Positions 25,588 to 37,210 of a stretch of DNA of 64,000 nt are shown here, piece by piece. The number at the start of each line of letters is the position of its first letter. The stretch's first letter is position 1. Position numbers and translations under genes: made by a program. The notes under the pieces were generated by a model. The model ran no database searches and had not been told where the DNA came from. It saw only the letters and a program-made list of their open reading frames with translations. This stretch comes from Clusia tigrina. Lineage: Eukaryota; Arthropoda; Insecta; Diptera; Clusiidae. Where the stretch lies: positions 245,923,889-245,987,888 of the forward strand of contig OV050030.1 in the NCBI GenBank assembly GCA_920105625.2, written 5' to 3'.

Positions 25588-27310
25588 CAAATGCTTGTAA
25601 CATTTTACTGGAGCGTCATAAAACCTTGAAATTTTGTAACAATAAAGTACTCGAGCCTCTTGTCAATTTAAGCTATCGTCTCAGCTATGCTACCCTTGAG
25701 TCCCAAATTAAACACCGATAAAACCTCAAATGGCCCTAACTTCTATACGGTACGTCCTACACCTATCAAAGTTTGCAACATACAAATGCTTGTAACTTGT
25801 TACTGGAGCGTCATAAAACCTTGAAATTTTGTAACAATAAAGTACTCGAGCCTCTTGTCAATTTAAGCTATCGCTCAAAGCTATGCTAACCGTGAGTCCC
25901 AAATCAAACACTGATAAAACTTCAAATGGCCCCAACTTCTATACGGTACGTCCTACACCTATCAAAGTTTGCAACATACAAATGCTTGTAACTTTTTACT
26001 GGAGCGTCATAAAAGCTTGATATTTTGAAACAATAAAGCACTCGAGACTCTTCTCAATTTCAGATGTCGCTCAAAGCTATTCTACTCTTGAGACCCAAAT
26101 CAAACACTGATAAAACTTCAAATGGCCCTAACTTCTATACGGTACGTCCTACACCTATCAAACTTGCAACATACAAATGCTTGTAACTTTTTACTGAAGG
26201 GTCATCAAACCTTGAAATTTTTTAACAATAAAGTACTCGAGCCTCTTGTCAAATATGCTACCCGTGAGTCCCAAATCAAACACTGATAAAACTTCAAATG
26301 GCCCTAACTTCTATACGGTACGTCCTACACCTATCAAAGTTTGCAACATACAAATGCTTGTAACTTTTTACTGGAGCGTCAGAAAACCTTGAAATTTTGT
26401 AACAATAAAGTTCTCGAGTCTCTTGTCAGTTTAAGCTATCGCTCAAAGCTATGCTACCCGCGAGTCCCAAATCAAACACTGATAAAACTACAAATGGCCC
26501 TAATTTCTATACAGTACGTCCTACAACTATCAAAGTTTGCAGCATACAAATGCTTGTAACTTTTTACTGGAGCGTCATAAAGCCTTGAAATTTTGTAACA
26601 ATAAAGTACTCGAGCCTATTGTCAATTTAAGCTATCGCTCAAAGCTATGCTACCCGTGAGTCCCAAATCAAACACTGATAAAACTTCAAATGGCCCCAAC
26701 TTCTATACGGTACGTCCTACACCTATCAAAGTTTGCAACATACAAATGCTTGTAACTCTTTACTGGAGCGTCATAAAACCCTGAAATTTTGTAACAATAA
26801 AGTACTCGAGCCTCTTGTCAATTTAAGCTATCGCTCAAAGCTATGATACCCTTGAGTCCCAAATCAAACACTGATAAACCTTCAAATGGCCCTAACTTCT
26901 ATACGGTACGTCCTACACCAATCAAAGTCGCCAACATACAAATGCTTGTAACTTTTTACTGGAGCGTCAAAAAGCCTTGAAATTTTGTAACAATAAAGTA
27001 CTCGAGACTCTAGTCAATTTAAGCTGTCGCTCAAAGCTATTCTACTCTTGAGACCCAAATCAAACACTGATAAAACTTCAAATGGCCCTAACCTCTATAC
27101 GGTACGTCCTACACCTATCAAACTTGCAACATACAAATGCTTGTAACTTTTTACTGGAGCGTCATGAAACCTTGAAATTTTGTAACAATAAAGTACTCGA
27201 GCCTCTTGTCAATTATGCTACCCTTGGGTCCCAAATCAAACACTGATAAAACTTCAAATGGCCCTAACTTCTATACGGTCCGTCCTACACCTATCAAAGT
27301 TTGCAACATA
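25588..27310 (+). repeat. HOR block N, copy 1: 1723-bp 9-mer
   Basis: Offset 1723 (9 x 196 minus 41) joins TTTTGAAACAATAAAGC near 26024/27747, GAAGGGTCATC near 26197/27920, AAACTACAAATGG near 26487/28210, AACTCTTTACTGG at 26755/28478, AACCTTCAAATGG near 26878/28601 and AAAGTCGCC near 26926/28649. The rare shared changes TTTTGAAACAA, AAGGGTCATC, AAACTACAAATGG and GCCTATTGTC mark the two as direct copies. A private difference is GAAATTTTGTAAC near 27175, where copy 2 has TTTTTTAAC. Confidence 0.87.
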
Positions 27311-29033
27311 CAAATGCTTGTAACATTTTACTGGAGCGTCATAAAACCTTGAAATTTTGTAACAATAAAGTACTCGAGCCTCTTGTCAATTTAAGCTATC
27401 GTCTCAGCTATGCTACCCTTGAGTCCCAAATTAAACACCGATAAAACCTCAAATGGCCCTAACTTCTATACGGTACGTCCTACACCTATCAAAGTTTGCA
27501 ACATACAAATGCTTGTAACTTGTTACTGGAGCGTCATAAAACCTTGAAATTTTGTAACAATAAAGTACTCGAGCCTCTTGTCAATTTAAGCTATCGCTCA
27601 AAGCTATGCTAACCGTGAGTCCCAAATCAAACACTGATAAAACTTCAAATGGCCCCAACTTCTATACGGTACGTCCTACACCTATCAAAGTTTGCAACAT
27701 ACAAATGCTTGTAACTTTTTACTGGAGCGTCATAAAAGCTTGATATTTTGAAACAATAAAGCACTCGAGACTCTTCTCAATTTCAGATGTCGCTCAAAGC
27801 TATTCTACTCTTGAGACCCAAATCAAACACTGATAAAACTTCAAATGGCCCTAACTTCTATACGGTACGTCCTACACCTATCAAACTTGCAACATACAAA
27901 TGCTTGTAACTTTTTACTGAAGGGTCATCAAACCTTGAAATTTTTTAACAATAAAGTACTCGAGCCTCTTGTCAAATATGCTACCCGTGAGTCCCAAATC
28001 AAACACTGATAAAACTTCAAATGGCCCTAACTTCTATACGGTACGTCCTACACCTATCAAAGTTTGCAACATACAAATGCTTGTAACTTTTTACTGGAGC
28101 GTCAGAAAACCTTGAAATTTTGTAACAATAAAGTTCTCGAGTCTCTTGTCAGTTTAAGCTATCGCTCAAAGCTATGCTACCCGCGAGTCCCAAATCAAAC
28201 ACTGATAAAACTACAAATGGCCCTAATTTCTATACAGTACGTCCTACAACTATCAAAGTTTGCAGCATACAAATGCTTGTAACTTTTTACTGGAGCGTCA
28301 TAAAGCCTTGAAATTTTGTAACAATAAAGTACTCGAGCCTATTGTCAATTTAAGCTATCGCTCAAAGCTATGCTACCCGTGAGTCCCAAATCAAACACTG
28401 ATAAAACTTCAAATGGCCCCAACTTCTATACGGTACGTCCTACACCTATCAAAGTTTGCAACATACAAATGCTTGTAACTCTTTACTGGAGCGTCATAAA
28501 ACCCTGAAATTTTGTAACAATAAAGTACTCGAGCCTCTTGTCAATTTAAGCTATCGCTCAAAGCTATGATACCCTTGAGTCCCAAATCAAACACTGATAA
28601 ACCTTCAAATGGCCCTAACTTCTATACGGTACGTCCTACACCAATCAAAGTCGCCAACATACAAATGCTTGTAACTTTTTACTGGAGCGTCAAAAAGCCT
28701 TGAAATTTTGTAACAATAAAGTACTCGAGACTCTAGTCAATTTAAGCTGTCGCTCAAAGCTATTCTACTCTTGAGACCCAAATCAAACACTGATAAAACT
28801 TCAAATGGCCCTAACCTCTATACGGTACGTCCTACACCTATCAAACTTGCAACATACAAATGCTTGTAACTTTTTACTGGAGCGTCATGAAACCTTGAAA
28901 TTTTTTAACAATAAAGTACTCGAGCCTCTTGTCAATTATGCTACCCTTGGGTCCCAAATCAAACACTGATAAAACTTCAAATGGCCCTAACTTCTATACG
29001 GTCCGTCCTACACCTATCAAAGTTTGCAACATA
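27311..29033 (+). repeat. HOR block N, copy 2
   Basis: It repeats the preceding unit across its full length. Near 29045 it continues with CTTTTTACTGGAGCGTCATGAAACC where copy 1 goes on to CATTTTACTGG. From about 27980 onward this copy also matches 15.8-19.7 kb at offset 12162, so it is the point where two duplication layers meet. Confidence 0.86.
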
Positions 29034-32000
29034 CAAATGCTTGTAACTTTTTACTGGAGCGTCATGAAACCTTGAAATTTTGTAACAATAAAGTACTCGA
29101 GCCTCTTGTCAATTTAAGCTATCGCTCAAAGCTATGTTACCCTTGAGTCCCAAATCAAACACTGACAAAACTTCAAATACCCCTAACTTCTATACGGTAC
29201 GTCCTACACCTAACAAAGTTTGCAACATACAAATGCTTGTAACTTTTTACTGGAGCGTCATAAAACCTTGAAATTTTGTAACAATAAAGTTCTCGAGTCT
29301 CTTGTCAGTTTAAGCTATCGCTCAAAGCTATGCTACCCGCGAGTCCCAAATCAAACACTGATAAAACTTCAAATGGCCCTAACTTCTATACGGTACGTCC
29401 TACACCAATCAAAGTCTCCAACATACAAATGCTTGTAACTTTTTACTGGAGCGTCATGAAACCTTGAAATTTTGTAACAATAAAGTACTCGAGCCTCTTG
29501 TCAATTTAAGCTATCGCTCAAAGCTATGGCACCCTTGAGTCCCAAATCAAACACTGATAAAACTTCAAATGGCCCTAACTTCTATACGGTACGTCCTACA
29601 CCAATCAAAGTCTCCAACATACAAATGCTTGTAACTTTTTACTGGAGCGTCAGAAAACCTTGAAATTTTGTAACAATAAAGTTCTCGAGCCTCTTGTCAA
29701 TTTAAGCTATCGCTCAAAGCTATGCTACCCTTATGTCCCAAATCAAACACTGATAAAACTTCAAATGGCCCTAACTTCTATACGGTCCGTCCTACACCTA
29801 TCAAAGTTTGCAACATACAAATGCTTGTAACTTTTTACTGGAGCGTCATGAAACCTTGAAATTTTTTAACAATAAAGTACTCGAGCCTCTTGTCAATTAT
29901 GCTACCCTTGGGTCCCAAATCAAACACTGATAAAACTTCAAATGGCCCTAACTTCTATACGGTCCGTCCTACACCTATCAAAGTTTGCAACATACAAATG
30001 CTTGTGACTTTTTACTGGAGCGTCATGAAACCTTGAAATTTTGTAACAATAAAGTACTCGAGCCTCTTGTCAATTTAAGCTATCGCTGAAAGCTATGTTA
30101 CCCTTGAGTCCCAAATCAAACACTGACAAAACTTCAAATGCCCCTAACTTCTATACGGTACGTCCTACACCTATCAAAGTTTGCAACATACAAATGCTTG
30201 TAACTTTTTACTGGAGCGTCATAAAACCTTGAAATTTTGTAACAATAAAGTTCTCGAGTCTCTTGTCAGTTTAAGCTATCGCTCAAAGCTATGCTACCCG
30301 CGAGTCCCAAATCAAACACTGATAAAACTTCAAATGGCCCTAACTTCTATACAGTAAGTCCTACAACTATCAAAGTTTGCAGCATACAAATGCTTGTAAC
30401 TTTTTACTGCAGCGTCATAAAGCCTTGAAATTTTGTAACAATAAAGTACTCGAGCCTCTTGTCAATTTAAGCTATCGCTCAAAGCTATGCTACCCGTGAG
30501 TCCCAAATCAAACACTGATAAAACTTCAAATGGCCCCAACTTCTATACGGTACGTCCTACACCTATCAAAGTTTGCAACATACAAATGCTTGTAACTCTT
30601 TACTGGAGCGTCATAAAACCCTGAAATTTTGTAACAATAAAGTACTCGAGCCTCTTGTCAATTTAAGCTATCGCTCAAAGCTATGGTACCCTTGAGTCCC
30701 AAATCAAACACTGATAAAACTTCAAATGGCCCTAACTTCAATACGGTACGTCCTACACCAATCAAAGTCTCCAACATACAAATGCTTGTAACTTTTTACT
30801 GGAGCGTCATAAAGCCTTGAAATTTTGTAACAATAAAGTACTCGAGCCTCTTGTCAATTTAAGCTATCGTCTCAGCTATGCTACCCTTGAGTCCCAAATT
30901 AAACACCGATAAAACCTCAAATGGCCCTAACTTCTATACGGTACGTCCTACACCTATCAAAGTTTGCAACATACAAATGCTTGTAACTTGTTACTGGAGC
31001 GTCATAAAACCTTGAAATTTTGTAACAATAAAGTACTCGAGCCTCTTGTCAATTTAAGCTATCGCTCAAAGCTATGCTAACCGTGAGTCCCAAATCAAAC
31101 ACTGATAAAACTTCAAATGGCCCCAACTTCTATACGGTACGTCCTACACCTATCAAAGTTTGCAACATACAAATGCTTGTAACTTTTTACTGGAGCGTCA
31201 TAAAAGCTTGATATTTTGTAACAATAAAGCACTCGAGACTCTTCTGAATTTCAGATGTCGCTCAAAGCTATTCTACTCTTGAGACCCAAATCAAACACTG
31301 ATAAAACTTCAAATGGCCCTAACTTCTATACGGTACGTCCTACACCTATCAAACTTGCAACATACAAATGCTTGTAACTTTTTACTGAAGCGTCATCAAA
31401 CCTTGAAATTTTTTAACAATAAAGTACTCGAGCCTCTTGTCAAATATGCTATCCTTGGGTCCCAAATCAAACACTGATAAAACTTCAAATGGCCCTATCT
31501 TCTATACGGTAAGTCCTACACCTATCAAAGTTTGCAACATACAAATGCTTGTAACTTTTTACTGGAGCGTCATAAGACCTTGAAATTTTGTAACAATAAA
31601 GTACTCGAGCCTCTTGTCAATTTAAGCTATCGCTCAAAGCTATGCTACCCTTGAGTCCCAAATTAAACACTGATAAAACCTCAAATGGCCCTAACTTCTA
31701 TACGGTACGTCCTACACCAATCAAAGTCTCCAACATACAAATGCTTGTAACTTTTTACTGGAGCGTCATGAAACCTTGAAATTTTGTAACAATAAAGTAC
31801 TCGAGCCTCTTGTCAATTTAATCTATCGCTCAAAGCTATGGCACCCTTGAGTCCCAAATCAAACACTGATAAAACTTCAAATGGCCCTAACTTCTATACG
31901 GTACGTCCTACACCAATCAAAGTCTCCAACATACAAATGCTTGTAACTTTTTACTGGAGCGTCATGAAACCTTGAAATTTTGTAACAATAAAGTACTCGA

Positions 32001-32060
32001 GCCTCTTGTCAATTTAAGCTATCGCTCAAAGCTATGTTACCCTTGAGTCCTAAATCAAAC
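27980..32060 (+). repeat. Distant copy of 15.8-19.7 kb (offset 12162, then 12339)
   Basis: Matching strings are at 15902/28064, 16316/28478, 17058/29220, then, after one extra 177-bp monomer near 29800-29980, at 17781/30120, 18256/30595 and 19720/32059. The offset change of 177 equals exactly one short monomer carrying CAATTATGC and CTTGGGTCC. Rare changes shared at both places include TATGATACCC, AAAGTCGCC, CCCTTATGTCC, CTTGTGACTTTT and CGCTGAAAGC. This is a segmental duplication of about 4 kb inside the array. Confidence 0.83.
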
Positions 32061-33960
32061 ACTGACAAAACTTCAAATGCCCCTAACTTCTATACGATAC
32101 GTCCTACAACTATCAAAGTTTGCAACATACAAATGCTTGTAACTTTTTACTGGAGCGTCATAAAACCTTGAAATTTTGTAACAATAAAGTTCTCGAGTCT
32201 CTTGTCAGTTTAAGCTATCGCTGAAAGCTATGCTACCCGCGAGTCCCAAATCAAACACTGATAAAACTTCAAATGGCCCTAACTTCTATACAGTACGTCC
32301 TACAACTATCAAAGTTTGCAGCATACAAATGCTTGTAACTTTTTACTGCAGCGTCATAAAGCCTTGAAATTTTGTAACAATAAAGTACTCGAGCCTCTTG
32401 TCAATTTAAGCTATCGCTCAAAGCTATGCTACCCGTGAGTCCCAAATCAAACACTGATAAAACTTCAAATGGCCCCAACTTCTATACGGTACGTCCTACA
32501 CCTATCAAAGTTTGCAACATACAAATGCTAGTAACTCTTTACTGGAGCGTCATAAAACCCTGAAATTTTGTAACAATAAAGTACTCGAGCCTCTTGTCAA
32601 TTTAAGCTATCGCTCAAAGCTATGGTACCCTTGAGTCCCAAATCAAACACTGATAAAACTTCAAATGGCCCTAACTTCTATACGGTACGTCCTACACCAA
32701 TCAAAGTCTCCAACATACAAATGCTTGTAACTTTTTACTGGAGCGTCATAAAGCCTTGAAATTTTGTAACAATAAAGTACTCGAGCCTCTATCGTCTCAG
32801 CTATGCTACCCTTGAGTCCCAAATTAAACACCGATAAAACCTCAAATGGCCCTAACTTCTATACGGTACGTCCTACACCTATCAAAGTTTGCAACATACA
32901 AATGCTTGTAACTTGTTACTGGAGCGTCATAAAACCTTGAAATTTTGTAACAATAAAGTACTCGAGCCTCTTGTCAATTTAAGCTATCGCTCAAAGCTAT
33001 GCTAACCGTGAGTCCCAAATCAAACACTGATAAAACTTCAAATGGCCCCAACTTCTATACGGTACGGCCTACACCTATCAAAGTTTGCAACATACAAATG
33101 CTTGTAACTTTTTACTGGAGCGTCATAAAAGCTTGATATTTTGTAACAATAAAGCACTCGAGACTCTTCTCAATTTCAGATGTCGCTCAAAGCTATTCTA
33201 CTCTTGAGACCCAAATCAAACACTGATAAAACTTCAAATGGCCCTAACTTCTATACGGTACGTCCTACACCTATCAAACTTGCAACATACAAATGCTTGT
33301 AACTTTTTACTGAAGCGTCATCAAACCTTGAAATTTTTTAACAATAAAGTACTCGAGCCTCTTGTCAAATATGCTATCCTTGGGTCCCAAATCAAACACT
33401 GATAAAACTTCAAATGGCCCTATCTTCTATACGGTAAGTCCTACACCTATCAAAGTTTGCAACATACAAATGCTTGTAACTTTTTACTGGAGCGTCATAA
33501 GACCTTGAAATTTTGTAACAATAAAGTACTCGAGCCTCTTGTCAATTTAAGCTATCGCTCAAAGCTATGCTACCCTTGAGTCCCAAATTAAACACTGATA
33601 AAACCTCATATGGCCCTAACTTCTATACGGTACGTCCTACACCTATCAAAGTCTGCAACATACAAATTCTTGTAACTTTTTACTGGAGCGTCATAAAACC
33701 TTGAAATTTTGTAACAATAAAGTACTCGAGCCTCTTGTCAATTTAAGTTATCGCTCAAAGCTATGCTACCCGTGAGTCCCAAATCAAACACTGATAAAAC
33801 TTCAAATGGCCCTAACTTCTATACGGTACGTCCTACACCTATCAAAGTTTGCAACATACAAATGCTTGTAACTTTTTACTGGAGCGTCAGAAAACCTTGA
33901 AATTTTGTAACAATAAAGTTCTCGAGTCTCTTGTCAGTTTAAGCTATCGCTCAAAGCTAT
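30500..33960 (+). repeat. Distant copy of 21.45-24.92 kb (offset 9049, then 9035)
   Basis: Offset 9049 joins 21546/30595, 22391/31440, 23010/32059 and 23485/32534. Beyond about 32790 the offset is 9035 (24814/33849) because 14 bp are missing here. Shared rare changes are CGCTGAAAGCTATGC with CCCGCGAG near 23173/32222 and ACTGCAGCGTCATAAAGCC near 23297/32346. Bases 30.5-32.06 kb match both 18.2 and 21.5 kb, showing how often this 1939-bp unit was reused. A private change here is AAATGCTAGTAAC near 32524. Confidence 0.82.
32785..32800 (+). other. 14-bp deletion at the hairpin-region hotspot
   Basis: The copy reads GAGCCTCTATCGTCTCAGC where its partner near 23737-23766 has the full CTCTTGTCAATTTAAGC before TATCGTCTCAGC. 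Fourteen bases are missing, just to the left of and into the inverted repeat. It is private to this copy. Confidence 0.85.
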
Positions 33961-34636
33961 GCTACCCGCGAGTCCCAAATCAAACACTGATAAAACTTCA
34001 AATGGCCCTAACTTCTATACAGTACGTCCTACAACTATCAAAGTTTGCAGCATACAAATGCTTGTAACTTTTTACTGGAGCGTCATAAAGCCTTGAAATT
34101 TTGTAACAATAAAGTACTCGAGCCTCTTGTCAATTTAAGCTATCGCTCAAAGCTATGGTACCCTTGAGTCCCAAATCAAACACTGATAAAACTTCAAATG
34201 GCCCTAACTTCTATACGGTACGTCCTACACCAATCAAAGTCGCCAACATACAAATGCTTGTAACTTTTTACTGGAGCGTCAAAAAGCCTTGAAATTTTGT
34301 AACAATAAAGTACTCGAGACTCTAGTCAATTTAAGCTGTCGCTCAAAGCTATTCTACTCTTGAGACCCAAATCAAACACTGATAAAACTTCAAATGGCCC
34401 TAACCTCTATACGGTACGTCCTACACCTATCAAACTTGCAACATACAAATGCTTGTAACTTTTTACTGGAGCGTCATGAAACCTTGAAATTTTTTAACAA
34501 TAAAGTACTCGAGCCTCTTGTCAATTATGCTACCCTTGGGTCCCAAATCAAACACTGATAAAACTTCAAATGGCCCTAACTTCTATACGGTCCGTCCTAC
34601 ACCTATCAAAGTTTGCAACATACAAATGCTTGTAAC
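33677..34636 (+). repeat. 960-bp pentamer, copy 1
   Basis: Offset 960 (five monomers minus 20) joins 33849/34809, AAAGTCGCC near 34231/35191, GAGACTCTAGTC near 34315/35275, CAATTATGC near 34522/35482 and GGTCCGTCC near 34589/35549. The 20 missing bases are the 19-bp deletion and the one-base-short CAAACTTGC. The AACTCTTTACTGG marker monomer has dropped out of this unit, which explains the 4433-bp gap between markers at 32534 and 36967. Confidence 0.86.
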
Positions 34637-35596
34637 TTTTTACTGGAGCGTCATAAAACCTTGAAATTTTGTAACAATAAAGTACTCGAGCCTCTTGTCA
34701 ATTTAAGTTATCGCTCAAAGCTATGCTACCCGTGAGTCCCAAATCAAACACTGATAAAACTTCAAATGGCCCTAACTTCTATACGGTACGTCCTACACTT
34801 ATCAAAATTTGCAACATACAAATGCTTGTAACTTTTCACTGGAGCGTCAGAAAACCTTGAAATTTTGTAACAATAAAGTTCTCGAGTCTCTTGTCAGTTT
34901 AAGCTATCGCTCAAAGCTATGCTACCCGCGAGTCCCAAATCAAACACTGATAAAACTTCAAATGGCCCTAACTTCTATACAGTACGTCCTACAACTATCA
35001 AAGTTTGCAGCATACAAATGCTTGTAACTTTTTACTGGAGCGTCATAAAGCCTTGAAATTTTGTAACAATAAAGTACTCGAGCCTCTTGTCAATTTAAGC
35101 TATCGCTCAAAGCTATGGTACCCTTGAGTCCCAAATCAAACACTGATAAAACTTCAAATGGCCCTAACTTCTATACGGTACGTCCTACACCAATCAAAGT
35201 CGCCAACATACAAATGCTTGTAACTTTTTACTGGAGCGTCAAAAAGCCTTGAAATTTTGTAACAATAAAGTACTCGAGACTCTAGTCAATTTAAGCTGTC
35301 GCTCAAAGCTATTCTACTCTTGAGACCCAAATCAAACACTGATAAAACTTCAAATGGCCCTAACCTCTATACGGTACGTCCTACACCTATCAAACTTGCA
35401 ACATACAAATGCTTGTAACTTTTTACTGGAGCGTCATGAAACCTTGAAATTTTTTAACAATAAAGTACTCGAGCCTCTTGTCAATTATGCTACCCTTGGG
35501 TCCCAAATCAAACACTGATAAAACTTCAAATGGCCCTAACTTCTATACGGTCCGTCCTACACCTATCAAAGTTTGCAACATACAAATGCTTGTAAC
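34637..35596 (+). repeat. 960-bp pentamer, copy 2
   Basis: It matches copy 1 with only a few private changes: ACACTTATCAAAATTTGC near 34795 and TTTTCACTGG near 34834. It ends near 35596, where the continuing monomer has CGTCATGAAACC instead of CGTCATAAAACC. Confidence 0.86.
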
Positions 35597-37210
35597 TTTT
35601 TACTGGAGCGTCATGAAACCTTGAAATTTTGTAACAATAAAGTACTCGAGCCTCTTGTCAATTTAAGCTATCGCTCAAAGCTATGTTACCCTTGAGTCCC
35701 AAATCAAACACTGACAAAACTTCAAATACCCCTAACTTCTATACGGTACGTCCTACACCTATCAAAGTTTGCAACATACAAATGCTTGTAACTTTTTACT
35801 GGAGCGTCATAAAACCTTGAAATTTTGTAACAATAAAGTTCTCGAGTCTCTTGTCAGTTTAAGCTATCGCTCAAAGCTATGCTACCCGCGAGTCCCAAAT
35901 CAAACACTGATAAAACTTCAAATGGCCCTAACTTCTATACGGTACGTCCTACACCAATCAAAGTCTCCAACATACAAATGCTTGTAACTTTTTACTGGAG
36001 CGTCATGAAACCTTGAAATTTTGTAACAATAAAGTACTCGAGCCTCTTGTCAATTTAAGCTATCGCTCAAAGCTATGGCACCCTTGAGTCCCAAATCAAA
36101 CACTGGTAAAACTTCAAATGGCCCTAACTTCTATACGGTACGTCCTACACCAATCAAAGTCTCCAACATACAAATGCTTGTAACTTTTTACTGGAGCGTC
36201 AGAAAACCTTGAAATTTTGTAACAATAAAGTTCTCGAGCCTCTTGTCAATTTAAGCTATCGCTCAAAGCTATGCTACCCTTGAGTCCCAAATCAAACACT
36301 GATAAAACTTCAAATGGCCCTAACTTCTATACGGTCCGTCCTACACCTATCAAAGTTTGCAACATACAAATGCTTGTAACTTTTTACTGGAGCGTCATGA
36401 AACCTTGAAATTTTGTAACAATAAAGTACTCGAGCCTCTTGTCAATTTAAGCTATCGCTCAAAGCTATGTTACCCTTGAGTCCCAAATCAAACACTGACA
36501 AAACTTCAAATGCCCCTAACTTCTATACGGTACGTCCTACACCTATCAAAGTTTGCAACATACAAATGCTTGTAACTTTTTACTGGAACGTCATAAAACC
36601 TTGAAATTTTGTAACAATAAAGTTCTCGAGTCTCTTGTCAGTTTAAGCTATCGCTCAAAGCTATGCTACCCGCGAGTCCCAAATCAAACACTGATAAAAC
36701 TTCAAATGGCCCTAACTTCTATACAGTACGTCCTACAACTATCAAAGTTTGCAGCATACAAATGCTTGTAACTTTTTACTGCAGCGTCATAAAGCCTTGA
36801 AACTTTGTAACAATAAAGTACTCGAGCCTCTTGTCAATTTAAGCTATCGCTCAAAGCTATGCTACCCGTGAGTCCCAAATCAAACACTGATAAAACTTCA
36901 AATGGCCCCAACTTCTATACGGTACGTCCTACACCTATCAAAGTTTGCAACATACAAATGCTTGTAACTCTTTACTGGAGCGTCATAAAACCCTGAAATT
37001 TTGTAACAATAAAGTACTCGAGCCTCTTGTCAATTTAAGCTATCGCTCAAAGCTATGGTACCCTTGAGTCCCAAATCAAACACTGATAAAACTTCAAATG
37101 GCCCTAACTTCTATACGGTACGTCCTACACCAATCAAAGTCTCCAACATACAAATGCTTGTAACTTTTTACTGGAGCGTCATAAAGCCTTGAAATTTTGT
37201 AACAATAAAG
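35060..37210 (+). repeat. Distant copy of 16.35-18.5 kb (offset 18711)
   Basis: Strings at 16487/35198, 16567/35278, 16840/35551, 17058/35769, 17842/36553 and 18256/36967 agree at one fixed offset of 18711 bp, so no net indel separates them over about 2.1 kb. The match ends near 37210 with GAGACTCTAGTC here against GAGCCTCTTGTC near 18500. Private differences include TTGGAACGTC near 36584, CACTGGTAAAAC near 36102 and AAACTTTGTAAC near 36801. Confidence 0.82.
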
